64,000 nt of DNA from positions 1,116,001 to 1,180,000 of the forward strand of contig NZ_QGHA01000001.1 of NCBI RefSeq assembly GCF_003148845.1, written 5' to 3'. Below are positions 23,544 to 34,400 of this stretch, in pieces. This DNA is from Mucilaginibacter oryzae (GTDB lineage: Bacteria > Bacteroidota > Bacteroidia > Sphingobacteriales > Sphingobacteriaceae). Every line of letters begins with the position of its first letter. Positions within the stretch are counted from its first letter, which is position 1. Made by a program: the position numbers and the translations under genes. The notes below the pieces were generated by a model. The model was not told where the DNA came from and ran no database searches. It was given only the letters and a program-made list of their open reading frames with translations.

Positions 23544-25385
23544 TTATTTAACCAGGGCCTCGTTATATAGTTTGCTGTTAGCCTTTTGTAACAATTCTAC
23601 AGGCATTTTAATCATCTTCCTGTCGTAGGTCATGAAGCCGTTCACCTCACCTTCCACATCGGTGGTTTGGGTGTATACCGCTGCCGATAAGCCGACTTTG
23701 ATCAACTCCTCCAACCTATCGGTAAAGGATGAGTAACGTTTAAACAAATCATCACCATTTTTAAAGGTTTGATAGCCCCAGTTTTTATTATTCTGCCAGT
23801 TATGGCCTTCCACCGGCCAGCCCAGGCCACCAAACTCGCCTAAAACAACCGCTTTGGTTTTGCCAAAAATCTCGGGGCGAGGCATCGCCGGCTGCGGGTA
23901 GTTATGCAGATCCACCATATCACCGGTATCGTAATAGTTACCGCCGCTGGCGCTGTTCACCAAACGCGACGGATCTTTTTTCTTGGTCCATTCGGTGATC
24001 TCCACCGTTTTAAACTGTCCCCAGGCTTCATTGAACGGAGTCCACACTACAATACATGGGTAATTATAAAGTGAGTTGATAATAGCGTTCCATTCTTTGC
24101 GGTAATAGCCTTCAGATTCAGGAGTACGCTGCTGATCAGTTGCGCGATCCAGTACACCCGGGCGGTTTTCCCAGTGGTTACCCAGGTCGCCGCTTGGCAT
24201 ATCCTGCCATAACAGCATACCTGTTTTATCGCAATAAGTATAATAACGGGCAGGCTCCACTTTAATGTGCTTACGGATCATGTTAAAGCCCATCGCTTTC
24301 AGCTTATCAATGTCATAGCTCATGGCCTCATAGGTTGGCGGGGTGTACAAGCCATCAGGCCACCAGCCCTGATCAAGCGGGCCATATTGAAATACAAATT
24401 TATTGTTCAACAACATACGCTGAATGCCATTGGCATCGGCACCAAGCGAAATTTTACGCATGGCGAAATAGCTGCCAATTTCATCCACAGCCTTACCGCC
24501 GCGAACGATGGCCACCTTCAGGTCGTATAAAAAAGGATCGGTGGTTGACCATAAGTGCTGGTCTTTAATATCCAGAACGGCGGTTTCACCGGCGTCGATT
24601 GTTTTTTGAGCTACAAGGGTTTTGCCGTTCCAGGCGCTGATCTTCAGCTTGTCGCCCGGCTGGCTATTGCTAACTTCGGCCGAAACCGATAGTGTGTGAT
24701 TGTCAATATCAGGGGTTTGTTTGGTAGCGTCGATATGGGTTTTGGCAACGCCTTCCAGCCAAACGGTTTGCCAGATACCGGTAACCGGGGTGTACCAGAT
24801 ACCTTCGGGCTTTTTAACTTGCTTACCACGCGGCTGCGGCCCGTCATCTGTAGGGTCCCACACGCTCACGGTAATTTCCTGTTTTGCACCGCCTTTTAAA
24901 TAAGGTGTGATGTTAAACGTAAACGGATCAAAGCCACCTTCATGAATACCGGCACTTTTACCATTTACAAACACTTCGGTACGCCAGTCTGCCGCGCCAA
25001 AGTGCAGCAGTACTTCTTTACCTTTTAATGTTTTATTAAGGCTGATGGTGGTTTTATACCACAGCATGCTGTCCTTACCCACCGTTTTACCCACACCAGA
25101 TAATGCCGACTCGACCGCGAAAGGCACCAAGATCTTTCCATCATATTTAGCCGGACCGGTAGTTGCTTTTGGTACAATAGCGTAGTTCCATAAACCGTTA
25201 AGGTTTTGCCAGTTGCCGCGTACCATTTGCGGGCGGGGATATTCGGGAAGAGGTGCTTTTGGGTCAACTTTTTCGGCCCATGGTGTGGTGATCCTGTCTT
25301 TGATCAGGTGCCAGTCGCCTTGCTGCGCATTGGCGGAGAGAAAGGCTGACATCAAGAAGGACAGAAGTAGCGGCGTTTTTTTCAT
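23544..25385 (-). CDS. Secreted GH2 beta-galactosidase-like hydrolase
   Basis: A 613-residue exported GH2 enzyme (signal peptide about 1-20). Sugar-binding jelly roll (about 45-190), immunoglobulin-like domain (about 200-310) and TIM barrel (about 320-600) occur in the usual order. Acid/base Glu453 is in FNEAWGQ and nucleophile Glu517 in GEFGG. It likely removes terminal beta-galactosyl or alpha-L-arabinopyranosyl units, the latter because the neighbours act on arabinose. It follows a terminator hairpin after the SusC/SusD genes. A longer paralogue lies at 41161-43389. Confidence 0.88.
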   Translation of the reverse strand: MKKTPLLLSFLMSAFLSANAQQGDWHLIKDRITTPWAEKVDPKAPLPEYPRPQMVRGNWQNLNGLWNYAIVPKATTGPAKYDGKILVPFAVESALSGVGKTVGKDSMLWYKTTISLNKTLKGKEVLLHFGAADWRTEVFVNGKSAGIHEGGFDPFTFNITPYLKGGAKQEITVSVWDPTDDGPQPRGKQVKKPEGIWYTPVTGIWQTVWLEGVAKTHIDATKQTPDIDNHTLSVSAEVSNSQPGDKLKISAWNGKTLVAQKTIDAGETAVLDIKDQHLWSTTDPFLYDLKVAIVRGGKAVDEIGSYFAMRKISLGADANGIQRMLLNNKFVFQYGPLDQGWWPDGLYTPPTYEAMSYDIDKLKAMGFNMIRKHIKVEPARYYTYCDKTGMLLWQDMPSGDLGNHWENRPGVLDRATDQQRTPESEGYYRKEWNAIINSLYNYPCIVVWTPFNEAWGQFKTVEITEWTKKKDPSRLVNSASGGNYYDTGDMVDLHNYPQPAMPRPEIFGKTKAVVLGEFGGLGWPVEGHNWQNNKNWGYQTFKNGDDLFKRYSSFTDRLEELIKVGLSAAVYTQTTDVEGEVNGFMTYDRKMIKMPVELLQKANSKLYNEALVK

Positions 25386-25423
25386 TTGCTTGTTTAGAAG
25401 ATAGCAGGATATACAGAAGAAAA

Positions 25424-25450
25424 AAGGGGCATGCCGGCTGGCATGCCCTT
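25424..25450 (-). terminator. Terminator after the SusC-SusD-DUF3823 genes
   Basis: GGGCATGCC and GGCATGCCC form a 9-bp stem with a GGCT loop, followed by TTTTTT on the minus strand. It lies between the DUF3823 gene and GH2 and would lower expression of the downstream enzymes relative to the transport genes. Confidence 0.85.
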
Positions 25451-25463
25451 CCTAATTACTAAT

Positions 25464-26168
25464 TTAAAAAGATACTTTAACTATCGGCGAATAAATCCGG
25501 TCTTCTACACCGGCAATTTTTATCCCCAAACGGGCAAACACATAATTTTGCGTTGGCACTAAGGTTGGAATATTGACACTCATCGCAATATTGTTCATAC
25601 TGGTTATCGCCGAACCGGCAAGTTCAGTTTTAGCTTTATTCTGATCGCCGTTTTCTGAAACAAACGCGGTTTTACCAATATAAAGCGTTACTGCCTCAAT
25701 ATCTTTCGCGTTAGCATCGTTAACAACTTTCTCGATATTAAAGGTGGCGTTAACCTTACCCCCCGCCGTAGTGAATTGCGGGTTGCGCAGCATGTAAAAC
25801 GGCGTTACTTCGATATCTAAGGTTTGCGGACCGCTTAAGTTGATATTCAGCGTATCGCGTTTACTGCCGCCAAGTTCCTTCCATAAAAAAGGCCCCTGGT
25901 TGGCAGGCATGGTAAACTTATAACTGCCGTTAAATAACAATAACGAGTATGCGCCGTCCTGGTCAAAATATCCCCTGATTGATCCTGTTTTACCAAAACC
26001 AGGCTGGTAAACATCAAAAGGAACCTGGTTAGCCTCCACGTTGATATTCTCACCCTTGTAGGTAAGGTGCCCTTTCAGCGTTACCGATGGCGCCTTATAA
26101 TTATCCTTCTTACAACCTGAAGCCGTAATCAAGAGGGCTATGATGATATGATGAAATTTTATTTTCAT
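25464..26168 (-). CDS. DUF3823 surface lipoprotein
   Basis: A 234-residue lipoprotein; the lipobox ends at Cys19 (ITASGC). Two beta-sandwich domains follow, the first (about 30-120) starting LKGHLTYKGE, as in DUF3823 proteins. These accompany SusC/SusD pairs and probably bind glycans at the cell surface. It is the third gene of the transport operon, 20 bp after susD, and is followed by a terminator. Confidence 0.88.
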   Translation of the reverse strand: MKIKFHHIIIALLITASGCKKDNYKAPSVTLKGHLTYKGENINVEANQVPFDVYQPGFGKTGSIRGYFDQDGAYSLLLFNGSYKFTMPANQGPFLWKELGGSKRDTLNINLSGPQTLDIEVTPFYMLRNPQFTTAGGKVNATFNIEKVVNDANAKDIEAVTLYIGKTAFVSENGDQNKAKTELAGSAITSMNNIAMSVNIPTLVPTQNYVFARLGIKIAGVEDRIYSPIVKVSF

Positions 26169-26188
26169 GATTTTATTTTAAATAATAC

Positions 26189-28075
26189 CTATTGATTGGG
26201 TTGCTTAACAATTTTAGGGTTCCTGGAAATGATATCATCCGAAATTTGCGAATAATAGTTACCCATCTGGAACCTGTTTGAACCTGTAACCGGCGCCGGT
26301 TTAACCTCTTTAAAGATCCACTTGCCGCTATTAGCGTTACCGGGGTTATAGTATTTATATGGCCACAAACCAAAAGGCTGCGTATTACGCTTTTTAGCGC
26401 TACCAATATTAGTTACCAGTTCGGAAGCAGTCATCGGGTTGCCATCCCAAACAATGTGGGCAATTCTCCAGCGTTTCATATCGAAAAGAATGTGTCCTTC
26501 AAACGCCAGTTCAACGCGGCGCTCGTGTACAATCCTGTCAAAATAATTGGCGGCTGTTAACACCAGCGGCGTAGTTAAACCCGCACGGCTGCGCACCTGG
26601 TTAATATAAGTTGATGCTGTAGCATAATCACCCAACTCGGCTGCGGCTTCAGCAGCGTTCAATAATACCTCGGCATAACGGTAACGGATAAAGTTAACAT
26701 CGCTACCACGGCCACGGCGACCGGAACCTACCGTTGGATCAAGGTACTTGCGAATGTAAAAACCTGTTTGTGTACGCAACTCCAAACCGCTAACCGGGCC
26801 ATCCTGACCAACAACCTGCACACGGCCTAAACCGGGTACATCCTGTGGCTGGCTGGCATCACTACTGCTGATGATGTTACCGTTGCCTAACTGGTAACCA
26901 GCCATTACATCGGTACGTTTACCTTTAAACAGGCCGTTTGGCAATAATACCGTACCGGCGAGCCTGGCATCCCTGCCTGCAAAAATATCCAGCTGGTTGG
27001 AGTAATAGATGGGGTTACCCAGCTCGTCTTTAGTTGCTAACGGCGCATAGGTATTATCCAGCTTTTCAAACGCTTCAACCAGGTTTAATGACGGATCCAG
27101 CCTACCCGCGTCACCGCCTTCGTCCGAAATAGAATACGGCTGATCATTAGTGGTGAAAGCATGTGTTTTACCGGCGTTGGCTTTAAAATCCTCAACAAAT
27201 ATTGATTCTGAACTGCCTTTATCGAGGAAGATGTTGGCAAAGTTATCGCTCAGGTCTGGAAGCTGTTTATACAACGAATAGGTACCCGAAGCAATGATGG
27301 CCTTGGCGGCGGTAAGCGCCTTGTTATAGTAGCCGGTTGCCATACTTGCCGGTATACCTACTTCGCCGCCAGGCAGGGTAACTACCGGAGTGGTAACGCC
27401 ATACTTGGCAATGGAGCCTGCATATAAAGCAGCCCTTGCTTCCATAGCCAGGATAGCGCCTTTTGAAGCCCTTGATTTGTCGCTGGTGTTGGTTGCCAGG
27501 TCTTTAATAGCTTCAGCCTCGCTGATTACAAAATCATAAATATCTGATTCTTTGGCGCGAGGTATTTGTAGCGAAGAAACGTTGCCCGAGAAATCGTAAT
27601 CAAGTGATTTGGTGATTAATGGTACGCCCCCCATCCTTTTTACCATCTCAAAGTAAAAGTTGGCGCGCAAAAACCTGCCTTCGGCAATAAAACCGTTTTT
27701 TTCAGATTCGGTAAGCGCGGTCGATGCGGTTACGCGCTCGATGAACAGGTTAAGATCGCGTACATAGGTGTAATCATACAAACCCCATTCGCCAAATCCC
27801 CAGCCTGTACGCTGTACAAAGAAATAGCTGCCGTTCTCTGAAGGGAACGACTCGCTAAAGTCGGCAAATGATGCCCAGCCGTTATCCAGGCCCGAAAAAT
27901 CAACCTGCCGGTTATATAAATCACCCAGTATAGAAAGTACCAGCGCCGGGTCGGTAAACGCCACATCAGAAGCGATGATGGACTTCGGCGGCACATCCAA
28001 AAATTCACTGTCCTTTTTGCAGGCCCCGGTAATTAACAGGGCTGCAAACATCGTTGTTATAGTTATTTTTTTCAT
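26189..28075 (-). CDS. SusD/RagB-type surface glycan-binding lipoprotein
   Basis: A 628-residue outer-membrane lipoprotein (lipobox ending at Cys19, LLITGAC). The TPR-like helical N-terminal half contains FLRANFYFEMVKRMGGVPLI (about 134-153), and the SusD C-terminal core includes RYAEVLLNAAEAAAELG and ERRVELAFEGHILFDMKRW. It caps the SusC channel and captures oligosaccharides. It lies 23 bp after susC in the same operon. The ligand is unlikely to be starch given the arabinose-directed enzymes around it. Confidence 0.96.
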   Translation of the reverse strand: MKKITITTMFAALLITGACKKDSEFLDVPPKSIIASDVAFTDPALVLSILGDLYNRQVDFSGLDNGWASFADFSESFPSENGSYFFVQRTGWGFGEWGLYDYTYVRDLNLFIERVTASTALTESEKNGFIAEGRFLRANFYFEMVKRMGGVPLITKSLDYDFSGNVSSLQIPRAKESDIYDFVISEAEAIKDLATNTSDKSRASKGAILAMEARAALYAGSIAKYGVTTPVVTLPGGEVGIPASMATGYYNKALTAAKAIIASGTYSLYKQLPDLSDNFANIFLDKGSSESIFVEDFKANAGKTHAFTTNDQPYSISDEGGDAGRLDPSLNLVEAFEKLDNTYAPLATKDELGNPIYYSNQLDIFAGRDARLAGTVLLPNGLFKGKRTDVMAGYQLGNGNIISSSDASQPQDVPGLGRVQVVGQDGPVSGLELRTQTGFYIRKYLDPTVGSGRRGRGSDVNFIRYRYAEVLLNAAEAAAELGDYATASTYINQVRSRAGLTTPLVLTAANYFDRIVHERRVELAFEGHILFDMKRWRIAHIVWDGNPMTASELVTNIGSAKKRNTQPFGLWPYKYYNPGNANSGKWIFKEVKPAPVTGSNRFQMGNYYSQISDDIISRNPKIVKQPNQ

Positions 28076-28098
28076 TGATTTTAAACTTAAGGGATTAA

Positions 28099-31000
28099 TT
28101 AAAAGGTTAAATTAACACCGAAGTTAAGTACCTTACTTTGCGGGAACTGGAGCCCGTTATCGTCGGTGGTTTCCGGGTCAACACCGTATTGCTTCAGGTT
28201 ATCCCACGAAAACATATTGTAGGCGTTAACATAAAACCTTGCTCTCTTTATCTTCACTCGCTTCAATAAATCGGTTGGTAATGAGTAACCCAGTTCAAGC
28301 GTTCTGGCACGCAGATATTTTACATTATGCAGCCAATAGGTTGAATTGCGCTGGCCGTTTAATTCATAATCTGAATGGCTGAAGCCCGGATTATACCTGT
28401 TTGCAGGATATTTACCCGGAATCCAGGGGCTGTTGATGTCAAACGGATCGGCACGATGGTACCTGTCGGTAAAAATGGTATTTAAGTTACCATTGTTTTG
28501 GAAGGCCCACCGGGTTTCATAATTCTGGAACCAGGTGTAGCCGGCGCCGCCCGAGAAATCGGCATGAAAATCAAAACCTTTGTAAGCAACACCCAACTGG
28601 AAGCCGAAGTTAATGTTTGGCTGCGTTCCGTAACCAAAACCTATCGGGCGTTCGTCGTACTGGTCAATCCGGCCATCGCCGTTTTGATCTTTATATATCA
28701 GGTCGCCCGGAAGCAAGCTGGTGTTACCCTTACCATCGTTATTGATCTTGTAGTTATTGATCTGTTCCTGCGACGTAAACTGGCCTACAACCTGGTAGCC
28801 CCAATCGATATGTGAGTACCTGTTAGCCGCCGAGTTTCTGTACTGATCGAGCGAGTTGTTAAAGATAGGCTTGTATTGCGACAGATCTTTTGAACGCGAA
28901 TACGAAAAGTTACCGCCAATGGTATAGCTTACTTTACCAATGGTGTTGTTATAGTTCAGGGAAATCTCCTCGCCAAATTGCGCGTCGCTGTTCAGGTTTT
29001 CCTGCGGAAGGTCGAAACCTACTTCGGTAGGTAAAATCACGTCATATTTACGGGCTAATAAGCCTGTACGTTTACGGTAGAAATAATCTATTGTACCGTT
29101 CAGGTGGCTGTTCAGTAAGCTGAAATCAAAACCGGCATCAAATATTTTACTTTTTAACCATGATACGTTGGTGGTCACGATACCTTTATCCCTTGATGTA
29201 ACCAAAGGGTTGCCTCCAATGATAGCAGTACCGGCGTTGTAGTTATAACCAGGAATGTAAGAGTATGGGCTGATGAGGTTCCTGTCGTCGCCCAGTAAAC
29301 CGTACGAAGCCCTTAATTTTAAATCGTTCAAAACAGAGGATTCGCCTAACAGTTTCTTTACAAAACTTTCCTGGGTAATTCTCCAGCCGATAGATCCGCC
29401 GGGGAAGTAACCTACACGTTTATCGGGCGCGAAAAGATAGGATGCATCGCGCCTTGCCGAAGCTTCCAAATAATATTTATTATCGTAATTGTAGTTTAAG
29501 CGACCGATATAACCGGTACGCGCTTCCTTATCGTCGCTGTCCTGGTATTGATCTGCTGTTGGAAAGTAGATCAGCGGCAGGTTGTTTGATACCGGCGAAG
29601 CGTGGATCCAGTTACGCAGGTGCTGCAATTCGATACGTTCAGATACAAACGTGGCGCCGATGGTGTGTTTGCCAAAAGTGTTGTTGTAATTAATTTGCCA
29701 TTGGTAGGTTTTGGCGAACTCTTTACGTTGCTCACGCTCGCGCCATGGGTTAGTACTGCCTCCTGTTACTTCGTAAGTATCATTTTCCGGATGATAAGTA
29801 TACGCTTTGTAGGTGTACTCCTGGTTATTAAGCAAATAATCAGCAATATAGTACGAATACAAACCTTTAACTACTAAACCTTTAACACCTGGCACCTGGT
29901 ATTCGGCGCCAAAGTTGGTTTGTAATACCCTCCAGTCGCTATGGTACAAACCTGATAATTTTGAGTTAAGGAACGCGTAGTTTGATTCGGTGTTGTTGAT
30001 CTTATTCAGGTAGTTAGGATTATCATTAGCATAAGGGCGCTCAAGCGGGGTATTCCGTAGTACCGCGAAACGGGCAAGGAAATAATCATCACCGCCCGGT
30101 ACACCCGGGTTTTCGCGGGTTTCAATACGGCCGTTAATGTCTAAACTCACTTTAAGGCCGTTAGCTACTTTTAATGATACGTTCGACTGGATATTTGAAC
30201 GATTAAATTTATACTCCTTACCTATCTGCGAGTTTTGGAACAGGTTAGTTGCCGATACGTAATAGTTCAGCTTATCGGTACCGCCCGTAAAGTTAACGTT
30301 GGCCGAGTTTTGAGGCGCGTTATTGTTGCTTTTCAAAACGTAGTCGCGCCAGTTAAAGCTTTGGTAACCTTTTTCGGTGCCAGCCTTGTATTTATCAAGC
30401 TCGGCCTGGGTAATGCTTGTTGAACCGTTGCTGTTTACCTGCGCGTCGGCCAGGTAACGCATATAATCGTAAGAGTTGGTTAACACGTTAGGAAAACGGT
30501 ACCAATTCTGGAAGCCCATGTAAGCATCCACGTTCACGCGCGATTCGCCGTTACCTTTTTTGGTGGTTACCACCACAACACCGTTGGCCGCACGTACACC
30601 GTAAATAGCCGCCGAAGCGTCTTTCAGCACGGCGATACTCTCAACGTCGTTAGGGGCAAGGTTATTAAACTGGCCTTCATCCTGCTGGATACCGTCAATT
30701 ACGTACAGCGGCGAACCCATGTTACGGATCTGGATGCTGGCACTGGAACCCGGGCGGCCTTCTGATTGCCTGAACGTTACGCCCGGAATTTTACCGGCAA
30801 GCGTTGTACTTACCGTTGAACCGGCGTGTACACGGTCGATATCCTTACTGGTTACGCTGGAGATAGCGCCTGTAATAGAGGCTTTTTTCTGAGTGCCGTA
30901 ACCGGTAACTACCACTTCCTGCAGCGCCGAATTGGTTTCGCGCAAACGAACCTTAATGCTGGTGCGGCCGTTGAGCGGAACTTCCTGCATCACATAGCCG

Positions 31001-31302
31001 ATATAGGTGAACACCAAAGTGCTGTTGGCATCAGGTACGTTAAGCGAAAAGGCACCTGAAGCATCAGTAGTGGTACCGCCCTGCGTGCCCTGCACCCTTA
31101 CAGCCACACCGGTAAGCGCCTGGCCGGTGGTATCTGTCACCATGCCTGTTACCTTCAGCTTATTTTGTGCCGATGCACTCAATGAAAACAGGAAACCGGT
31201 CATGATGAAAAAAGCGATTAACATTACTTTTGGGCCCCATTTGCTGGGCGGCCACTGTACATGAGGGTGCGCCCCATGCCTGAGTAGTAAAAATTTTCTC
31301 AT
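28099..31302 (-). CDS. SusC/RagA-type TonB-dependent glycan transporter
   Basis: A 1067-residue outer-membrane channel. After a long signal region (about 1-45, ending SASAQ) come a carboxypeptidase-D-like regulatory domain (about 48-125), the TonB box/plug region beginning VVVTGYGTQKKASITGAIS, and a 22-strand barrel ending FGVNLTF. It imports oligosaccharides with SusD using TonB energy. A promoter with -33 and -7 elements lies 34-63 bp upstream, and the gene is divergent from a hybrid two-component regulator that probably controls it. Confidence 0.97.
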   Translation of the reverse strand: MRKFLLLRHGAHPHVQWPPSKWGPKVMLIAFFIMTGFLFSLSASAQNKLKVTGMVTDTTGQALTGVAVRVQGTQGGTTTDASGAFSLNVPDANSTLVFTYIGYVMQEVPLNGRTSIKVRLRETNSALQEVVVTGYGTQKKASITGAISSVTSKDIDRVHAGSTVSTTLAGKIPGVTFRQSEGRPGSSASIQIRNMGSPLYVIDGIQQDEGQFNNLAPNDVESIAVLKDASAAIYGVRAANGVVVVTTKKGNGESRVNVDAYMGFQNWYRFPNVLTNSYDYMRYLADAQVNSNGSTSITQAELDKYKAGTEKGYQSFNWRDYVLKSNNNAPQNSANVNFTGGTDKLNYYVSATNLFQNSQIGKEYKFNRSNIQSNVSLKVANGLKVSLDINGRIETRENPGVPGGDDYFLARFAVLRNTPLERPYANDNPNYLNKINNTESNYAFLNSKLSGLYHSDWRVLQTNFGAEYQVPGVKGLVVKGLYSYYIADYLLNNQEYTYKAYTYHPENDTYEVTGGSTNPWREREQRKEFAKTYQWQINYNNTFGKHTIGATFVSERIELQHLRNWIHASPVSNNLPLIYFPTADQYQDSDDKEARTGYIGRLNYNYDNKYYLEASARRDASYLFAPDKRVGYFPGGSIGWRITQESFVKKLLGESSVLNDLKLRASYGLLGDDRNLISPYSYIPGYNYNAGTAIIGGNPLVTSRDKGIVTTNVSWLKSKIFDAGFDFSLLNSHLNGTIDYFYRKRTGLLARKYDVILPTEVGFDLPQENLNSDAQFGEEISLNYNNTIGKVSYTIGGNFSYSRSKDLSQYKPIFNNSLDQYRNSAANRYSHIDWGYQVVGQFTSQEQINNYKINNDGKGNTSLLPGDLIYKDQNGDGRIDQYDERPIGFGYGTQPNINFGFQLGVAYKGFDFHADFSGGAGYTWFQNYETRWAFQNNGNLNTIFTDRYHRADPFDINSPWIPGKYPANRYNPGFSHSDYELNGQRNSTYWLHNVKYLRARTLELGYSLPTDLLKRVKIKRARFYVNAYNMFSWDNLKQYGVDPETTDDNGLQFPQSKVLNFGVNLTF

Positions 31303-31335
31303 AAATGATCTATTAATTGGTTAAGCATTGATTTA

Positions 31336-31365
31336 AAAATGTAGAATTGACATATCTAAAATCAA
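31336..31365 (-). promoter_or_regulatory. Promoter of the SusC operon
   Basis: On the minus strand a TTG -33 element (31365-31363) is separated by 19 bp from TACATTTT (31343-31336), a 7-of-8 match to TAnnTTTG. The site is 34 bp before the susC start codon and would be the target of the divergent regulator. Confidence 0.6.
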
Positions 31366-31472
31366 CGCTTCAAAGAAAAAGGATTTTAAGCCCGTCGATT
31401 AACCAAATAATCTCAATACTTAGTCGAAAAGTCTCATTTTTTGAGAGCGGCGAAACGCCCGGACAGATTGGC

Positions 31473-31480
31473 TATATTTG
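31473..31480 (+). promoter_or_regulatory. Promoter of the hybrid two-component regulator
   Basis: TATATTTG matches TAnnTTTG exactly; no good -33 element is visible. Transcription from it would start near 31487, which excludes any start codon upstream of 31487 and supports TTG at 31497. Confidence 0.5.
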
Positions 31481-31496
31481 CTTTAAGCTAATTATT

Positions 31497-34400
31497 TTGA
31501 AACCGCTATACACACTATTATTACTATTAATGGTATTCTGTGGCATTTGCAATGCCCAGCCTTACTATTTCAGGCACTACCAGGTTGAGCAGGGGTTATC
31601 GCACAATACGGTTTACTGCGTTTTGCAGGACAAGCGCGGTTTTTTATGGTTCGGCACTAAAGATGGGCTTAACTGTTTTGACGGTTACAGTTTTAAGATC
31701 TTCAGGCATAACCCTACTGATACCAGTTCTATTGCCAACAATATGGTTCATACCTTACACATTGACAAACAGGGAACCTTGTGGGTTGGTACCGACGAGG
31801 GGCTGGACCGGTACAATGAATTAACCGAAACTTTTATACACATCAATAAGGCCAATATTAATGGCGTGAGGAGCATAACCAGCGACGAGCGAGACAATTG
31901 CTGGTTTGTTGCCGGCCGCTCGCTGATCAAATACGACCCAAAAACCGGTAAAAAAACCGACTATGGGTTTTACCAAAACTTCGACGCCACATCCGTAGCT
32001 GTTGTAAATAACAAGGTTTGGGTATCAACCACCGTGGGCACCATCAATTGTTTAAACCAGGCGGCAAATACCTTTGAAAGCTATAATGTATTTCAGAACA
32101 CCAAAAAGGTAACTACAAAATATATTGAGAAGGTTTACACGCCCGGCAACGGCAAAATATTTATCGGCACCAACGCGCAGGGCTTTAAACTGTTTGATGT
32201 TAACGATCATTCATGTAAAGACATCCTCTCCAACAACCCGGATGGTACGGCCATATTTGTGCGTGATTTTGTGAAATACAGCGATGATGAATACTGGGTG
32301 GCCACAGAATCGGGCGTATTTATTTACAATACCAGGAAAGGCACCTTTGTAAATCTGCGTAAACACTACAACGACCCATATTCCATTTCTGATAACGCAG
32401 TTTACTCGGTATGGAAAGATTTTGAAGGCGGCGTTTGGGCGGGCACCTACTTCGGCGGGGTTAACTACTATCCGAGGCAATACACCACCTTTAACAAATT
32501 TTACCCCGGGCCTGACGCCAACTCACTTAAAGGCAATGTGGTACGCGAAATTTGTAAGGATATGTACGGCAACCTTTGGCTGGGCACCGAGGATAACGGG
32601 CTGAACAAACTATCGCCAGATAAAAAGACCTGGACACATTATTATCCTGGCGGCGAATCCACCATCTCCAATACCAACATCCATGGTTTACTTGCCGTGG
32701 GCAACGAATTGTTTATAGGCACCTTTGAACGCGGCCTGGACATTATGAACATTAAAACCGGCAAAGTTGAGCGCGTTTACCTGGCCGGCAACGGGGCGAA
32801 TGATTTAAAAAGTAACTTCATTATCTGCTTTTGCAAAACCCGCCAGGGGCTGATCCTGATAGGTACTACCCGGGGCGTTTATCGTTATAACATGGCCAGC
32901 CGCGACTTTACGCTGATAGACCGGCTGCCCCCATATGATTTTGTTTATTCGATAATTGAAGATCATAATGGTAAAATATGGGTGGGCACTATACGCGATG
33001 GCGTTTATTGTTACGACCCTGTAAACAATACAAGTTACCAATTAGCTTACCGCCATCCTATAAAAAACGCGTTAAACACAACCACCGTTAACGGTATTTT
33101 TGAAGATAGCAATAATATGCTGTGGTTTGCCACCGAAGGTTTGGGCCTATGGCGGTACGATCCGGGTAAAAACACTTACAAGTTTTATGACCTGAACACG
33201 GGCTTCCCGAGTAACTATATTTTCAGGTTAATGGAGGACAATGCCAAAAACCTGTGGATCAGTACTACCCGTGGTTTGGTGAGCCTTAACCTGAATAACG
33301 GGTTACAAAAAACGTATACCAAAGCCAACGGGTTGCTGAGCGACCAGTTTAACTACAATTCATCATTTAAAGATGATGACGGCACCATGTATTTTGGCTG
33401 TGTAAAAGGGATGATCAGCTTCAATCCGGCAAGTTTTAAACAAAACCATTTTTCGGCGCCGGTGTATATTACCGGCTTCCAGGTGCATAACCGCGAAATA
33501 GCGGTTAAAGGGGCCGATTCGCTGCTGAGCCAGTCCATCATCAGCACCAAAAAAATAAACCTTGATTATAACCAGTCATCATTCAGTATTGATTTCGCGG
33601 CGCTGAGTTTCCCCTCGCCCGAAATGACAAGGTATAAATACACCATGAAAGGCCTGGATAAGGGCTGGACCGATTTAAAGCGTAACCGCAAGGTATACTT
33701 TACGCAACTGCAGCCCGGCCACTACACCTTTGTTGTAAAAGCCGCCGATAATAACGGAAACTGGACACCCTACGAAACTGCCTTAGAAATAAATATAGCG
33801 CCGCCATTCTGGCAAAGCGTATGGGCCTATATTGCCTACGGCCTGCTGTTTCTGTATACGGGATATTACCTGTTAAGAAGCTACCACCGCCGCACCCGCG
33901 AAAAAAACAAGCGCATTATCGAAATATTGGAGAATGATAAGGAAAAGCAGATCTACAATGCCAAGATCGAATTTTTCACCAATGTAGCGCACGAGATCCG
34001 CACGCCCTTAACCCTCATTAAAGGCCCAATGGAAAAGGTGATCAAAAAAGCGGAGCATGTTCCGGAAATCCAGAACAACCTCAGGATCATGGAAAAAAAT
34101 ACCAATCGCCTGCTCGATCTCACCAACCAGCTGCTTGATTTCCGCAAAACCGAAACCAATGGCTTTAGCCTCAGTTTTGTTAAAACCGATATTACTGAAC
34201 TGGTTGCCGATACCTTTATAAGGTTTAAACCCATGGCCGAGCAGAAGAACCTGCATTACACCTTTATCCATTCGGCCAAAAGCGTTTATGCTTACGTAGA
34301 TATAGAAGCGTTCACTAAAATTGTGAGTAACCTGATTAACAATGCCATTAAATACGGAAACACCGAGGTTGAGATTGAGCTTGAAGAACAAAAAGAAAGC

